Source: DASXPG01 sp035559335 (lineage in GTDB: Bacteria > Gemmatimonadota > Gemmatimonadetes > Gemmatimonadales > JACORV01). Taken from it: DNA of 21,257 nt. The position numbers and the translations under genes are program-made. Shown here in pieces: positions 11,757 through 18,831 of the stretch. The stretch is from contig DATMBH010000272.1 of the NCBI GenBank assembly GCA_035559335.1, positions 1-21,257 on the forward strand, in the 5' to 3' direction. The notes under the pieces were generated by a model. The model worked only from the letters and a program-made list of their open reading frames with translations. It was not told the DNA's origin and searched no databases. Numbering within the stretch: position 1 is the first letter of the stretch; each line of letters begins with the position of its first letter.

Positions 11757-13396
11757 GCGCCGAAGCTGCATTGACTGGGCCGCGCAGCGCGGCGTGGCGG
11801 AGCTGCGCACGACGCTGGTGGACCGTGTCGTTAGGCGCCCTGTTGCTGGCCGCCGCATACGCCGGCGGACTCAGCGACCTTCGGCCCGGCGTCGTTGCGC
11901 TCGCAGCCGCCGCCGCGCTGCTGCTCAACGTTGCGCTGCTCGCCCTGCTGCGCGGCCGCGCGCGCCGGTCGGTGCACGCCCTGTCGGCTACGCTCGATCT
12001 GTTGTTGGTGACGTTTGTGGTGGCGGCCACCGGCCAGGCTGGAGCTGCGCTGCTCTACCTCCTGGCCATCGGGCAGTACGTGCTGGATTGGAAGCCCCGC
12101 TCGGGGCGGCTGCTGGCGCTTGGCGCGGCGCTGCTGTCGGTGGCCGGCCGATACGCCCACGCGCTGCGGCACGACAGGACGGGCAGCCTGTCGCCGTTCG
12201 ACCTGGAGACCACGGCGTTCGTGGACGCGCTACTGCTGTACGCCGTGGGGCTCGCCCTGTTCTCCGCACCGGCTGCGCTCATGGAACGGTTGCGCGCGAT
12301 GCGCCGTGCCATGGAGGAGGCTGAGAAGGGCGACCTGGCGATCCGAGCGCCCGGCACCGCGGCCGACGAACTGGGCATCCTCGAGCGTTCGTTCAACCGC
12401 ATGATGGAAGCGATAGCCGGCACCGTTTCCAGTGTGCAGCGCGAGGCGGACGAGGTGGCGGCGTATGCCGAGAGCCTCGCGCGTTCCACCGAACAACTCG
12501 AGGGCTCGAGCGCATCGGTGGGCGGAGCGGCCACCCGCCTGGCGGCACAGCTGCGCGACCAACGCAATGTGGCGCTGTCGGGCGGCGAGCGGACCGAGCT
12601 TACCGCTACGGAAGCCGCGCAGCTGGGCGCGCGCGCCGAAGCCATGGCCGGCGCCGCCCGCGCGCTCCTCACGGCAGCGGAAGCCAGTCGCGACAAAATC
12701 TCGCGGGCCGGTCAGACGCTGGTCGCAGTGGGTGACGACGTCGAACGCACGGCTGCCGTGATCGGAGCGCTGGGTCCGGCCAGCGAGCGCATCGGCGGCC
12801 TGGCGAAATCCATCGAGAAGGTGGCGCGCCAGACCCGGTTGCTCGCGCTCAACGCCGCAATCGAGGCCGCCCGGGCCGGAGAGCACGGACGCGGGTTCGG
12901 CGTGGTCGCGCTCGAAGTTCGCAAGCTGGCGGAGGAAGCCGGCCGGGCCGCCAAGGACGTGGCCGGAGCGATTGCGGAAGCGCGTGAGGGTATTGCCGCG
13001 GCGGTGCAGGCCATCGAGCGGGGCGAGGCGCAGGTGCGCGGCGCAGGCGGAGTGGCGGACGAGGCCAATCGCGCCCTGTCCGAGGTGCTCGAAGGAATAG
13101 CCGAGCTGTCGGAACTGGTGGACGAAACGGCACGGACCTCGCGGCACCAGGCCGAGGCCATGAAGACATTGCTGGAGGCAGTGGGGCAGGTGGAGCAGCT
13201 GGCCGAGCAGTCGGCCGCGAGTGCTCTCGATGCGGCGGGAGCGGCGACAGGACAGCACGTGGCACTGAGCCAGCTGGCCGCGACCTCCCGCAGCCTGGCT
13301 GAAGTGGCAGAGCGGCTGCGCGGCTCGATTGTGAGGTTTTCGGTGCTGGGGCGCAGGCACGATACGGCCGAGTACGCAACCATCGTCAGGACCTGA
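11753..13396 (+). CDS. Six-TM methyl-accepting chemotaxis-type signalling protein
   Basis: A 547-aa protein starting at GTG-11753 inside the pyrE stop. The N-terminal ~175 residues form about six hydrophobic helices with no extracytoplasmic ligand domain, like membrane-embedded sensors. A HAMP-like linker follows (about 174-232; ERLRAMRRAMEEAEKGDLAIRAPG and ELGILERSFNRMMEAI), then a long coiled coil with the highly conserved MCP hairpin tip at about 355-400 (QTRLLALNAAIEAARAGEHG). This tip binds CheW/CheA in known chemoreceptors. There is no C-terminal NWxxF tether for CheR/CheB, and no che gene lies in the window. Membership is clear; whether it controls motility or another process, perhaps with the kinase upstream, is unknown. 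Confidence 0.92.
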   Translation: MSAEAALTGPRSAAWRSCARRWWTVSLGALLLAAAYAGGLSDLRPGVVALAAAAALLLNVALLALLRGRARRSVHALSATLDLLLVTFVVAATGQAGAALLYLLAIGQYVLDWKPRSGRLLALGAALLSVAGRYAHALRHDRTGSLSPFDLETTAFVDALLLYAVGLALFSAPAALMERLRAMRRAMEEAEKGDLAIRAPGTAADELGILERSFNRMMEAIAGTVSSVQREADEVAAYAESLARSTEQLEGSSASVGGAATRLAAQLRDQRNVALSGGERTELTATEAAQLGARAEAMAGAARALLTAAEASRDKISRAGQTLVAVGDDVERTAAVIGALGPASERIGGLAKSIEKVARQTRLLALNAAIEAARAGEHGRGFGVVALEVRKLAEEAGRAAKDVAGAIAEAREGIAAAVQAIERGEAQVRGAGGVADEANRALSEVLEGIAELSELVDETARTSRHQAEAMKTLLEAVGQVEQLAEQSAASALDAAGAATGQHVALSQLAATSRSLAEVAERLRGSIVRFSVLGRRHDTAEYATIVRT

Positions 13397-13405
13397 GGGT
13401 TCACC

Positions 13406-13420
13406 CCGCCGGGACGGCGG
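13406..13420. terminator. Hairpin between convergent genes, possible bidirectional terminator
   Basis: CCGCC and GGCGG arms (5 bp) around GGGAC sit in the 25-bp gap between the MCP stop and the AraC-type gene stop. A competing GCGGC/GCCGC hairpin overlaps it at 13417-13430. There is no T-tract on either side. Confidence 0.35.
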
Positions 13421-13421
13421 C

Positions 13422-14273
13422 TCACGCCGCGGAGCGTCCATGGTCCCCGGGCATCGTTCCAAGTGGATGGAACGTGAGCAGCCGGTCCCGGAACGGGGTG
13501 AGAAACGCGGCTCGGAACCGCGCGATGGTGGTCGCGAAGTCATAGCGGGACCTGAACTCTCCGGGCGTCAGGCCGAGCAGGGTGCGCAGGTGGCGACCGA
13601 AGGCCTGCGGGGAGGAGTAGTCCAGCCGGTGCGCGACATCCGCGATGCTGAGACCCTCGTTCTGGAACAACCAGGCGGCATAGAGCAGGCGCACGTGCGA
13701 GAGGTAGGTTCGCGGCGAGGGAAGGCCCGCGCGATGGAACCGGCTCATCAGCGACGTGGCGACCACGCGCAGCACGGCCGCGATCTGCCCCACCACCTTG
13801 ATGTCTGGAGCGCGCCGCAGCAGCAGCTCGAAGAACAGCCGGCAGTCCTCAGGCGCGCCGTCCAGGTCTGGTGCTATCGCGGCCATTACCTGCGCGACGA
13901 TCGGAGAGGTTGGTTCGCGCAGCAGCGCGCGAAGCTGCTGCCACCCGGCAGGCCGCGAGACGTCCACCAGGCTCCGGATCCCGTGGGCTCCCAGCCTCAA
14001 GATGCGATGCGCGGCGTGGCCATCGGGCCGGGACACCAGAGCCACTGCTGGCACATGCGGAAACTCCCGGACGAACCGGGCCACTCTGGGCAGGTCCGAG
14101 TCGCCGCAGCGATGCACCGACAGAACCAGCGCGTCCACACCGGTGCGCGCGATCTGCGCGGCCTCCTCCAGAGTCTCGCCGTGAAGGGCATCGTAGCACC
14201 CCAGGCCGGCGGCCTCGACCCTGGCCCGCTCGGCAGGGAGCAACAGCGTGGCTACTCTGGCCCTGGACGACAT
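13422..14273 (-). CDS. AraC/XylS-family transcriptional regulator with receiver-like N-terminal domain
   Basis: The 283-aa product ends in an AraC-type double helix-turn-helix. The second half is clear: GLSIADVAHRLDYSSPQAFG then HLRTLLGLTPGEFRSRYDF (about 205-255), the diagnostic 'IADVA...GYsspqxFsRxFkxxxGxTPxxyR' pattern. The N-terminal ~115 residues alternate beta strands and helices like a response-regulator receiver (VATLLLPAERARVEAAG; DALVLSVHRCG; VPAVALVSRPDG; LGAHGIRSLVDV), but the phospho-acceptor position after strand 3 reads Ser/Val/His instead of Asp, so it is a pseudo-receiver or divergent fold. ATG-14273 has a good GGGAGG four bases upstream. It faces away from the palindromic repeat and rnpB. 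Its targets are unknown. Confidence 0.88.
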   Translation of the reverse strand: MSSRARVATLLLPAERARVEAAGLGCYDALHGETLEEAAQIARTGVDALVLSVHRCGDSDLPRVARFVREFPHVPAVALVSRPDGHAAHRILRLGAHGIRSLVDVSRPAGWQQLRALLREPTSPIVAQVMAAIAPDLDGAPEDCRLFFELLLRRAPDIKVVGQIAAVLRVVATSLMSRFHRAGLPSPRTYLSHVRLLYAAWLFQNEGLSIADVAHRLDYSSPQAFGRHLRTLLGLTPGEFRSRYDFATTIARFRAAFLTPFRDRLLTFHPLGTMPGDHGRSAA

Positions 14274-14387
14274 CAGTCCTCCCGCCCTCTTGCTGTGACC
14301 AATCTGCCGCCGTCAATCACCGCGATCTCACGCCACGCGCACAGATGAGGCTGGCACTCCGTACCTTCGGACCCCCGGAGCTGCGGT

Positions 14388-14395
14388 GTGGGACA
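14388..14395 (+). repeat. Outlying copy of the GTGGGACA repeat unit
   Basis: One further 8-bp unit sits 5 bp before the tandem array. Both copies are preceded by GCGGT, suggesting a 13-bp local duplication (GCGGT + unit). Confidence 0.8.
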
Positions 14396-14400
14396 GCGGT

Positions 14401-14468
14401 GTGGGACAGTGGGACAGTGGGACAGTGGGACGGATCCGTCCCACTGTCCCACTGTCCCACCGTCCCAC
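14401..14468. repeat. 68-bp palindrome built of tandem 8-bp units, with a G-quadruplex motif in each arm
   Basis: The left arm is four tandem units GTGGGACA (last one ending in G), the right arm is the reverse complement, and the centre is GGATCC (14432-14437). Arms of 34 bp pair with a single mismatch (14408/14461) and no loop. Left G-runs at 14403, 14411, 14419 and 14427, separated by 5 nt, satisfy G3N5 x4; the right arm carries the same on the minus strand. The element lies between the divergent AraC-type gene and rnpB, and its right end is 2 bp before the rnpB -10. It has no coding sense. Confidence 0.95.
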
Positions 14469-14469
14469 T

Positions 14470-14475
14470 TATATT
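14470..14475 (+). promoter_or_regulatory. -10 element of the rnpB promoter
   Basis: TATATT is 6 bp before the predicted 5' end of RNase P RNA at 14482. The expected -35 position (about 14446-14452) falls in the CCCACTGTCCC repeat and does not resemble TTGACA. Confidence 0.6.
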
Positions 14476-14481
14476 CTCTCC

Positions 14482-14845
14482 GCGGAGCGCGATGGTCGCG
14501 GGCCTTCGGGCCCGAGGAAAGTCCGAGCTCCAAGGGCAGATCGCCAGGTAACGCCTGGGCGCCGCGAGGCGACGGAAAGGGCCACAGAGAACAGACCGCC
14601 GAAGCCCGCAAGGGCGAGGCAAGGGTGAAACGGTGGGGTAAGAGCCCACCGCGCTTCCCGGTAACGGGAGCGGCACGGCAACCCCCGATCGGAGCAAGGC
14701 CAAATAGGCGGCGAGGTCCGGCCCGGACCGACAGCGTCCTTCGGGACGAGCCGCGGGTAGGCCGCTAGAGGTGGCGGGTGACCGCCATCCCAGAGAGATG
14801 ACCATCCGGCCTTCGGGTCGAACAGAACTCGGCTTACGGCTCCGC
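14482..14845 (+). ncRNA. rnpB: RNase P RNA, bacterial type A
   Basis: Catalytic RNA that removes tRNA 5' leaders, working with the RnpA protein encoded at the right end of this window. Universal landmarks appear in order: GAGGAAAGTCC (14514-14524), the GGGCCACAGAGAACAGACCGCC block, GCAAGGGTGAAACGGTGGGG with GTAAGAGCCCACCG, GGTAACGGGAGCGGCACGGC, GGAGCAAGGCCAAATAGGCG, AGAGAGATGACCATCC and ACAGAACTCGGCTTA (14822-14836). The P1 helix closes by pairing GCGGAGC (14482-14488) with GCTCCGC (14839-14845), which sets both ends; 364 nt is a usual length for type A. A strong -10 lies just upstream. ORFs in this interval are spurious. Confidence 0.97.
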
Positions 14846-14852
14846 CACGGGT

Positions 14853-14880
14853 GCCGCGCGCGGCTGGTCCGCAGCGCGGC
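14853..14880 (+). terminator. GC-rich hairpin after rnpB, possible terminator
   Basis: GCCGCGCGCGG (14853-14863) pairs with CCGC-A-GCGCGGC (14869-14880) with one bulged A and a CTGGT loop. No T-run follows, so it may be a processing-end structure or leaky terminator before the lipoprotein gene. Confidence 0.5.
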
Positions 14881-14916
14881 GCTCGCGCGATTCAACCTCA
14901 ACTGCGGAAGGAACAC

Positions 14917-15771
14917 ATGACCCGCCATACGGCCGCGATCGGCGCGGCACTGCTGAGCGCGGCCTGCGCCGGCGGCACGGCGACGCAGGCACCGTCCCCC
15001 GCTGCCCCGCGGCCCGCGGCCGCGGCGCCAGCGGCAACGACGCTCCGTTATGCGGCCGGCACCTCGCGCTACCGCGTGGTCACCGAGCAGCAGCTGCAAC
15101 AGGAAGTGATGGGAAACGTCACTGAACTCAGCACCACCACCACCATGGTCGTCACCGTGGCGGCGACCAGTGAGGGCGGCAACCTGTCGGTGGCTTTCAC
15201 CCTGGACTCCGTCTCGTTCGAGTCCAGCATGCCTGGGGTGGGGGCGGGCTCAGGCCTCGAGGCGCTGCGCGGCCGGACGTTCACGGGGACGTTCGAGCCG
15301 AGCGGGCGGCTGGTCGGAATGCCGAACCCCGACACCACGAACCCCGCGGTGACGCAGATGATAGGGGAGCTGAAGGACTTTTTCCCGGTGCTGCCCACGG
15401 GATCGGTGGTGGCCTGCGCGTCGTGGTCCGATACCACCAGCGAGGACGTGCCCGCCGGCCCGCTCCAGATGCGGCTGCGCGCAACCCGCAACCACCGCGT
15501 GGTCGGCTGGGACACCACCGGCGGTTCGCGCGCGCTGCGGCTGGCGACCACGACCAACTACTCGATGGAAGGAAGCGGAGAGCAGGAAGGTCAGATGCTC
15601 TCCATCGCCGGGTCGGGAACCGGGCAGCTGGAGCACCTGGTCGGTGCCGGCGGCTCGTTCGTCTCGCGCACCGCGCGCGACTCGGCGCAGATGACTGTCA
15701 CCGTGGTGTCCATGGGTCTTGACGTCCCGGTACGCAGGACCTCGCGCACGACGATCACGCGGTTGCCGTGA
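14917..15771 (+). CDS. Lipoprotein of unknown function, Ala/Thr-rich
   Basis: A 284-aa product starting at ATG-14917 with AAGGAA about 5 bases upstream. It has a short signal peptide (MTRHTAAIGAALLSAAC) with lipidated Cys17, then an Ala/Pro-rich tether to about residue 43. The rest is beta-rich: YAAGTSRYRVVTEQQLQQEV, repeated Thr/Val strands, GRTFTGTFEPSGRLVGM, and a long hydroxyl-rich C-terminal half. The 'tYrv...t.q' start and the layout recall DUF6263-type lipoproteins, but I do not recognise it with confidence. Its TGA overlaps the GTG of the next gene, and with the barrel-like protein and MtgA it forms an envelope-directed operon. It starts 71 bp after rnpB, with no separate promoter that I could identify. 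Confidence 0.85.
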   Translation: MTRHTAAIGAALLSAACAGGTATQAPSPAAPRPAAAAPAATTLRYAAGTSRYRVVTEQQLQQEVMGNVTELSTTTTMVVTVAATSEGGNLSVAFTLDSVSFESSMPGVGAGSGLEALRGRTFTGTFEPSGRLVGMPNPDTTNPAVTQMIGELKDFFPVLPTGSVVACASWSDTTSEDVPAGPLQMRLRATRNHRVVGWDTTGGSRALRLATTTNYSMEGSGEQEGQMLSIAGSGTGQLEHLVGAGGSFVSRTARDSAQMTVTVVSMGLDVPVRRTSRTTITRLP

Positions 15772-16583
15772 TTCGAGCTGCGCTGGCGCTCCTGCCGGTC
15801 CTTGGCGCGGCGGTTGTCCTAACAGGGACGGCCGCCGCGCAATCGTTCACGGGGCAGAGCGCCGAGCTGCAGCTGGCTCCGCTGGCGCGGGCGGGGCCGG
15901 CCATCTGGGTCAACCCCGCCGGGCTCGCCTCGCGCGACGCCTCGATCGAGGGCCACCTCACCCTGCGGCGCGACAGCGCGGTCGACTTCGCCAACGCCGG
16001 CTTGGCGATCATCACCAACGGCCTCGCTTTCGGCTACCAGCGCGACCGCCGCGGCGACGGCGGCAGCGGCGCGGCCTACGCCCTGGCACTAGGACTCGGC
16101 GACCCGGTCTTCTCGTTAGGTATCTCCCGGCGCTGGTACAAGAGCAGCGGGGTGTTGACCGGCACCTGGGACGTGGGCACCAACTGGCGACCCGCTCCAC
16201 CGTTCACGCTTACCCTCGTATGGCGCGACGCCGGCTCGCCCCGGATGCGCGACACCGCAGTGAGCGCGGTGCTCATCCCCGGAGCAGCAGCGCGATTCGG
16301 CGCGGCGGCGCTCGCGGCCGAGTGGGAGCTGGTCACGAAAGGTTTGGGTACCAGCGCCGTGCGCGCCGGCGGGCAGCTGGTGCTGGGGCGGTTCACCATC
16401 GGCATCAGGGGCTCCTTCAGCGGTGAGGCGCGGAGCCGTTCCGTGGCGCTGCAGGTGCTGTGGACCGGCCTGGGCGTCAGCTCCGGCGCCTACGCGGTGG
16501 CCGGCGGTCCCGGGGCGCCGGACCAGGCGGGCCTGACGGGCGCGCTGATCACCCGCCCGCTGGAGCAGGGCAGGTGGCGGTAA
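15768..16583 (+). CDS. Putative outer-membrane beta-barrel protein
   Basis: The 271-aa product begins at GTG-15768 inside the preceding stop (GTGA). A signal peptide is clear (MIRAALALLPVLGAAVVLTG, cleavage near Ala24-Gln25). The mature part is a chain of short amphipathic strands rich in Gly and aromatic residues (IEGHLTLRRD, AGLAIITNGLAFGYQRD, FSLGISRRWYKSSG, FTIGIRGSFSG), and an early 'AIWVNPAGLA' similar to the NPAGLA turn near the N-terminus of PorV/FadL-like barrels. This supports a small barrel at the outer membrane, but the family is not identified. It would fit next to a lipoprotein partner upstream. It overlaps the following mtgA start by 10 bp. Confidence 0.75.
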   Translation: MIRAALALLPVLGAAVVLTGTAAAQSFTGQSAELQLAPLARAGPAIWVNPAGLASRDASIEGHLTLRRDSAVDFANAGLAIITNGLAFGYQRDRRGDGGSGAAYALALGLGDPVFSLGISRRWYKSSGVLTGTWDVGTNWRPAPPFTLTLVWRDAGSPRMRDTAVSAVLIPGAAARFGAAALAAEWELVTKGLGTSAVRAGGQLVLGRFTIGIRGSFSGEARSRSVALQVLWTGLGVSSGAYAVAGGPGAPDQAGLTGALITRPLEQGRWR

Positions 16584-17515
16584 GCGGAACGCTCCGCTTC
16601 ATCTGGAGGGCGGTGAGCTTCACGGCCGGCACCGCCGGCGTGATGGCGCTGTTGTTCGCCGGCTGGCTGGCGTTTGTGTGGCCGCCCCCGTCGTGGTGGC
16701 GCACCCACTACCCCGCCTCCACCGCGTTCCAGCGGATGCGCGCGCGCCAGTACCAGGCGTTAGGCGACACCGTGAGCTTCCGCTACCGGCCGGTGCCGTG
16801 GGACTCGATCAGCCGCTGGCTCCGGGAAGCAGCCACCGCCGGCGAAGACGACGCCTTCTATCAGCACAACGGCCTCGACTGGCGGATGATGCGCGAGGCG
16901 ATCGGCTACCGCCGCGAGCGGTTCGACTGGCACAACCCGCGCGACCGCGCCGATCTGCTGTGCGCCATCGGGCGCGCGTGGGAGCACCCCGAGCGGCTGC
17001 GCGGGGCCAGCACCATAACCCAGCAGCTCGCCAAGAACCTGTACCTGTCGCCCTCGCGCAATCCGTTGCGGAAGCTGAAGGAAGCGGTGATCGCGTTCCG
17101 GCTCGAGGCCGCGCTCAGCAAGCAGCGAATCTTGGAGCTGTATCTCAACGTGGCAGAGCTGGGGCCCAACCTGTGGGGAGTTGAAGCGGCCAGCCGGCAC
17201 TACTTCGGCAGGCCGGCCTCCGAGCTGCCGCTCGAGCAGGCGGCGCTGCTGATCGCCACCCTCCCGCACCCGCTGAGCAGCAACCCGGCCTTCCGACCCG
17301 GCCGCACGCGGTGGCGCCAGCAGTACATCCTGCGAAGGCTGCGGGGCGAGCCGGTGGAGATGCCGCTGGAAGCCGACGACGAACGGCTGCCGCTGCCGCC
17401 TCCGCTGCCGGTGCCGGACTCCCTGGCGCCGATTCCCGATTCGCTAGCGCCGATTCCGGATTCGCTGGCGCCGGCGCCGCCCACCGACACCCCGCGCGTC
17501 AATCCACCAATCTGA
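16574..17515 (+). CDS. mtgA: Monofunctional biosynthetic peptidoglycan transglycosylase
   Basis: GT51 enzyme that polymerises lipid II into glycan strands at the periplasmic face. The 313-aa product has one N-terminal TM (about 17-37), then the GT51 domain: GEDDAFYQHNGLDW (catalytic Glu91), RGASTITQQLAKNLYLS, RKLKEAVIAFRLEAALSKQRI, ELYLNVAELG, and AALLIATLPHPLSSNP. There is no transpeptidase domain. A proline-rich tail (about 268-313) contains three copies of PDSLAPI. GTG-16574 has GGAG about 9 bases upstream and overlaps the barrel gene's stop by 10 bp. The 3' end overlaps the convergent dnaN by 17 bp. The first catalytic motif is Gly-Glu-Asp-Asp where family members usually have Glu-Asp-x-x-Phe, so it is normal at the key acid. 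Confidence 0.94.
   Translation: MAVSGTLRFIWRAVSFTAGTAGVMALLFAGWLAFVWPPPSWWRTHYPASTAFQRMRARQYQALGDTVSFRYRPVPWDSISRWLREAATAGEDDAFYQHNGLDWRMMREAIGYRRERFDWHNPRDRADLLCAIGRAWEHPERLRGASTITQQLAKNLYLSPSRNPLRKLKEAVIAFRLEAALSKQRILELYLNVAELGPNLWGVEAASRHYFGRPASELPLEQAALLIATLPHPLSSNPAFRPGRTRWRQQYILRRLRGEPVEMPLEADDERLPLPPPLPVPDSLAPIPDSLAPIPDSLAPAPPTDTPRVNPPI
17414..17476 (+). repeat. Three in-frame 21-bp tandem repeats in mtgA tail
   Basis: Units at 17414, 17435 and 17456 encode PDSLAPI, PDSLAPI and PDSLAPA (residues 281-301). They differ by synonymous changes, so the peptide repeat seems maintained. Confidence 0.9.
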
Positions 17516-18608
17516 GCGGCATCACCAGGCACAGGTACGAGGCGTTGTCGTCCCAGCCCACCGGCTCGGCCGTGGCGGCGCGCTCGGGGGCCTTGAAGGT
17601 GAACCGCACCTCGTCAGTCGGCATATACTTCAGCACTTCGAGCAGATACGCCGCGTTGAACCCGATCTCGAGCCCGTCGCCCTCGTAGGTCACCGGCATC
17701 TCGTCCTGCGCCTCGCCCAGGTCCGGAGTCTGCACGCTGAACTTGAGGGTACCGCCGCTGAGCGAGAGCCGGATGCGGTGGGTCTGGTCGCTGGCCACGA
17801 TGCTCATGCGCCGCAGCGCCGATGACATGGCCACGCGGTCAACCGTGGCGAACTTGTCGTTCTCCCGGGGAATCACCTGCTCGTAGTTCGGGTACGGACC
17901 CTCGATCAGCCGGGTGAAGACCTGGGTTCCGCCCGAGCGAAATCCGAGGTGGTTCTCGGTGCGGCCGATCTCGACCTCATCGTCGGCGGCAAACAACCGG
18001 CGGATCTGCTCCAGCGCTTTCGGAGGCACGATCAGGTCGGCCTGGCCGCCGGCCGACTGCACCGGAACTTCCATGCGCGCCAGCCGGTGGCCGTTGGTCG
18101 CCACCATGCGCATCCGGTCCTTGCGCAGCTCCCACAGCACCCCATTCAGGATCGGGCGGCTCTCCTCCGTCGAGACCGCAAATGCGACGTGGGAGATCAG
18201 CTTGTGCAGGTCCTTCGCCGGCACCTTCCAGCCACCGTCGAACTTGACCTGCGGGAAGGACGGGAATTCGTCCTTCGGAAGACCGAGTAGCCGGAACCGG
18301 CTCTTGCCGCACTCCAGCTGCGCCCGCTGCTCTCCCGCCGAGCTGATCCGAACCGAGGCGGCCGGCAGCTCACGCGCGATGTCGGACAGCTTTTTCGCCG
18401 GCAGGGTTATCGCGCCCTCGTCATCTACCTCGGCAGGAACGGTGGTGGTCACCGCGATGTCGAGGTCCGTGCCCGATAGCCGCAGGCCGTCCTTCCTGGC
18501 CTCGAGAAGAATATTCGACAGAACCGGGAGAGTGGTCTTGGCGGGCACGCTCGAAACCACTGCGAGCAGGCCTTCCTGGAGCTTCTCCCTCGTGATCGTA
18601 AACTTCAT
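17499..18608 (-). CDS. dnaN: DNA polymerase III sliding clamp (beta subunit)
   Basis: Ring-forming processivity clamp for the replicative polymerase. The 369-aa product starts MKFTITREKLQEGLLAVVSS and shows the three repeated clamp folds (about 1-120, 125-250, 250-369). Landmarks are the N-terminal LPVLSNILLEA and SGTDLDIAV, the middle PILNGVLWEL and MVATNGHRLARMEVP, and a C-terminal YLCLVMPLRLVD (canonical MPMRL) near the hydrophobic partner-binding pocket. Length equals the family norm. ATG-18608 has GAGGA about 4 bases upstream. It lies downstream of dnaA in the same orientation with a 223-bp spacer holding DnaA-box-like sites. A candidate promoter TTCCCG-N18-TAGCTT is present in that spacer. 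Confidence 0.98.
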   Translation of the reverse strand: MKFTITREKLQEGLLAVVSSVPAKTTLPVLSNILLEARKDGLRLSGTDLDIAVTTTVPAEVDDEGAITLPAKKLSDIARELPAASVRISSAGEQRAQLECGKSRFRLLGLPKDEFPSFPQVKFDGGWKVPAKDLHKLISHVAFAVSTEESRPILNGVLWELRKDRMRMVATNGHRLARMEVPVQSAGGQADLIVPPKALEQIRRLFAADDEVEIGRTENHLGFRSGGTQVFTRLIEGPYPNYEQVIPRENDKFATVDRVAMSSALRRMSIVASDQTHRIRLSLSGGTLKFSVQTPDLGEAQDEMPVTYEGDGLEIGFNAAYLLEVLKYMPTDEVRFTFKAPERAATAEPVGWDDNASYLCLVMPLRLVD

Positions 18609-18619
18609 CCGGTCCTCGA

Positions 18620-18628
18620 TGTGGACTG
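18620..18628 (-). promoter_or_regulatory. DnaA-box-like site 1
   Basis: TGTGGACTG on the plus strand; matches the TGTGGA core of the DnaA box. Confidence 0.4.
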
Positions 18629-18635
18629 AATGACT

Positions 18636-18675
18636 CTACTACGAGTCAGTTTGATAAAGCTAGTCGTCGTAGTAG
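18636..18675. repeat. Inverted repeat in the dnaN-dnaA spacer
   Basis: CTACTACGA (18636-18644) and TCGTAGTAG (18667-18675) are perfect 9-bp inverted arms around a 22-bp A/T-richer core. Confidence 0.7.
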
Positions 18676-18686
18676 TGAGCCGGGAA
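18657..18686 (-). promoter_or_regulatory. Possible dnaN promoter
   Basis: Minus-strand TTCCCG (18686-18681), 18-bp spacer and TAGCTT (18662-18657); predicted leader about 42 nt. The -35 is poor, but the -10 matches other promoters in this window. Confidence 0.35.
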
Positions 18687-18695
18687 TGTGGACCG
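18687..18695 (-). promoter_or_regulatory. DnaA-box-like site 2
   Basis: TGTGGACCG, next to the possible dnaN -35. Confidence 0.4.
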
Positions 18696-18750
18696 ATCCC
18701 GCAACTCACTCGCGATACTACAGATCGACTCCAGAACAGCGTAGCGCCGA

Positions 18751-18759
18751 TGTGGACCA
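18751..18759 (-). promoter_or_regulatory. DnaA-box-like site 3
   Basis: TGTGGACCA; third same-orientation site in the spacer. A TTCCACA core in the other orientation lies at 18780-18786. Confidence 0.4.
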
Positions 18760-18831
18760 GCGTGGAGCACCGGCCACCGTTCCACAGGGTATGCGCACGT
18801 CAACATGACGTCCGCACACCTCGCACATCAG

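Larger units (their letters stand above)
18609..18831. other. oriC: Candidate oriC: dnaN-dnaA spacer
   Basis: A 223-bp non-coding spacer, no ORF of note. Four cores TGTGGA/TCCACA occur at 18620, 18687, 18751 (same strand, spaced 67 and 64 bp, each TGTGGAC) and 18781 (opposite). TGTGGAC matches the high-GC DnaA box TTGTCCACA at 7 positions. Between them, about 18627-18680 has clearly lower GC than the rest of the window and could be the unwinding element. The gene context (dnaA/dnaN) supports origin function. No direct proof. Confidence 0.5.

Noticed and set aside
12230..13543. 437-aa minus-strand open frame opposite the MCP gene
   Set aside because: It is antisense to a gene with firm MCP motifs; its length comes from GC-rich codon bias and its composition is not protein-like.
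14388..14468. CRISPR-like direct repeats
   Set aside because: Units are 8 bp with no spacers, and the array is a palindrome; there are no cas genes.
14386..14768. Open frames across the 8-bp repeats and rnpB (for example 14388-14768)
   Set aside because: They lie in a short-period repeat and in the RNase P RNA, whose conserved blocks explain the sequence.
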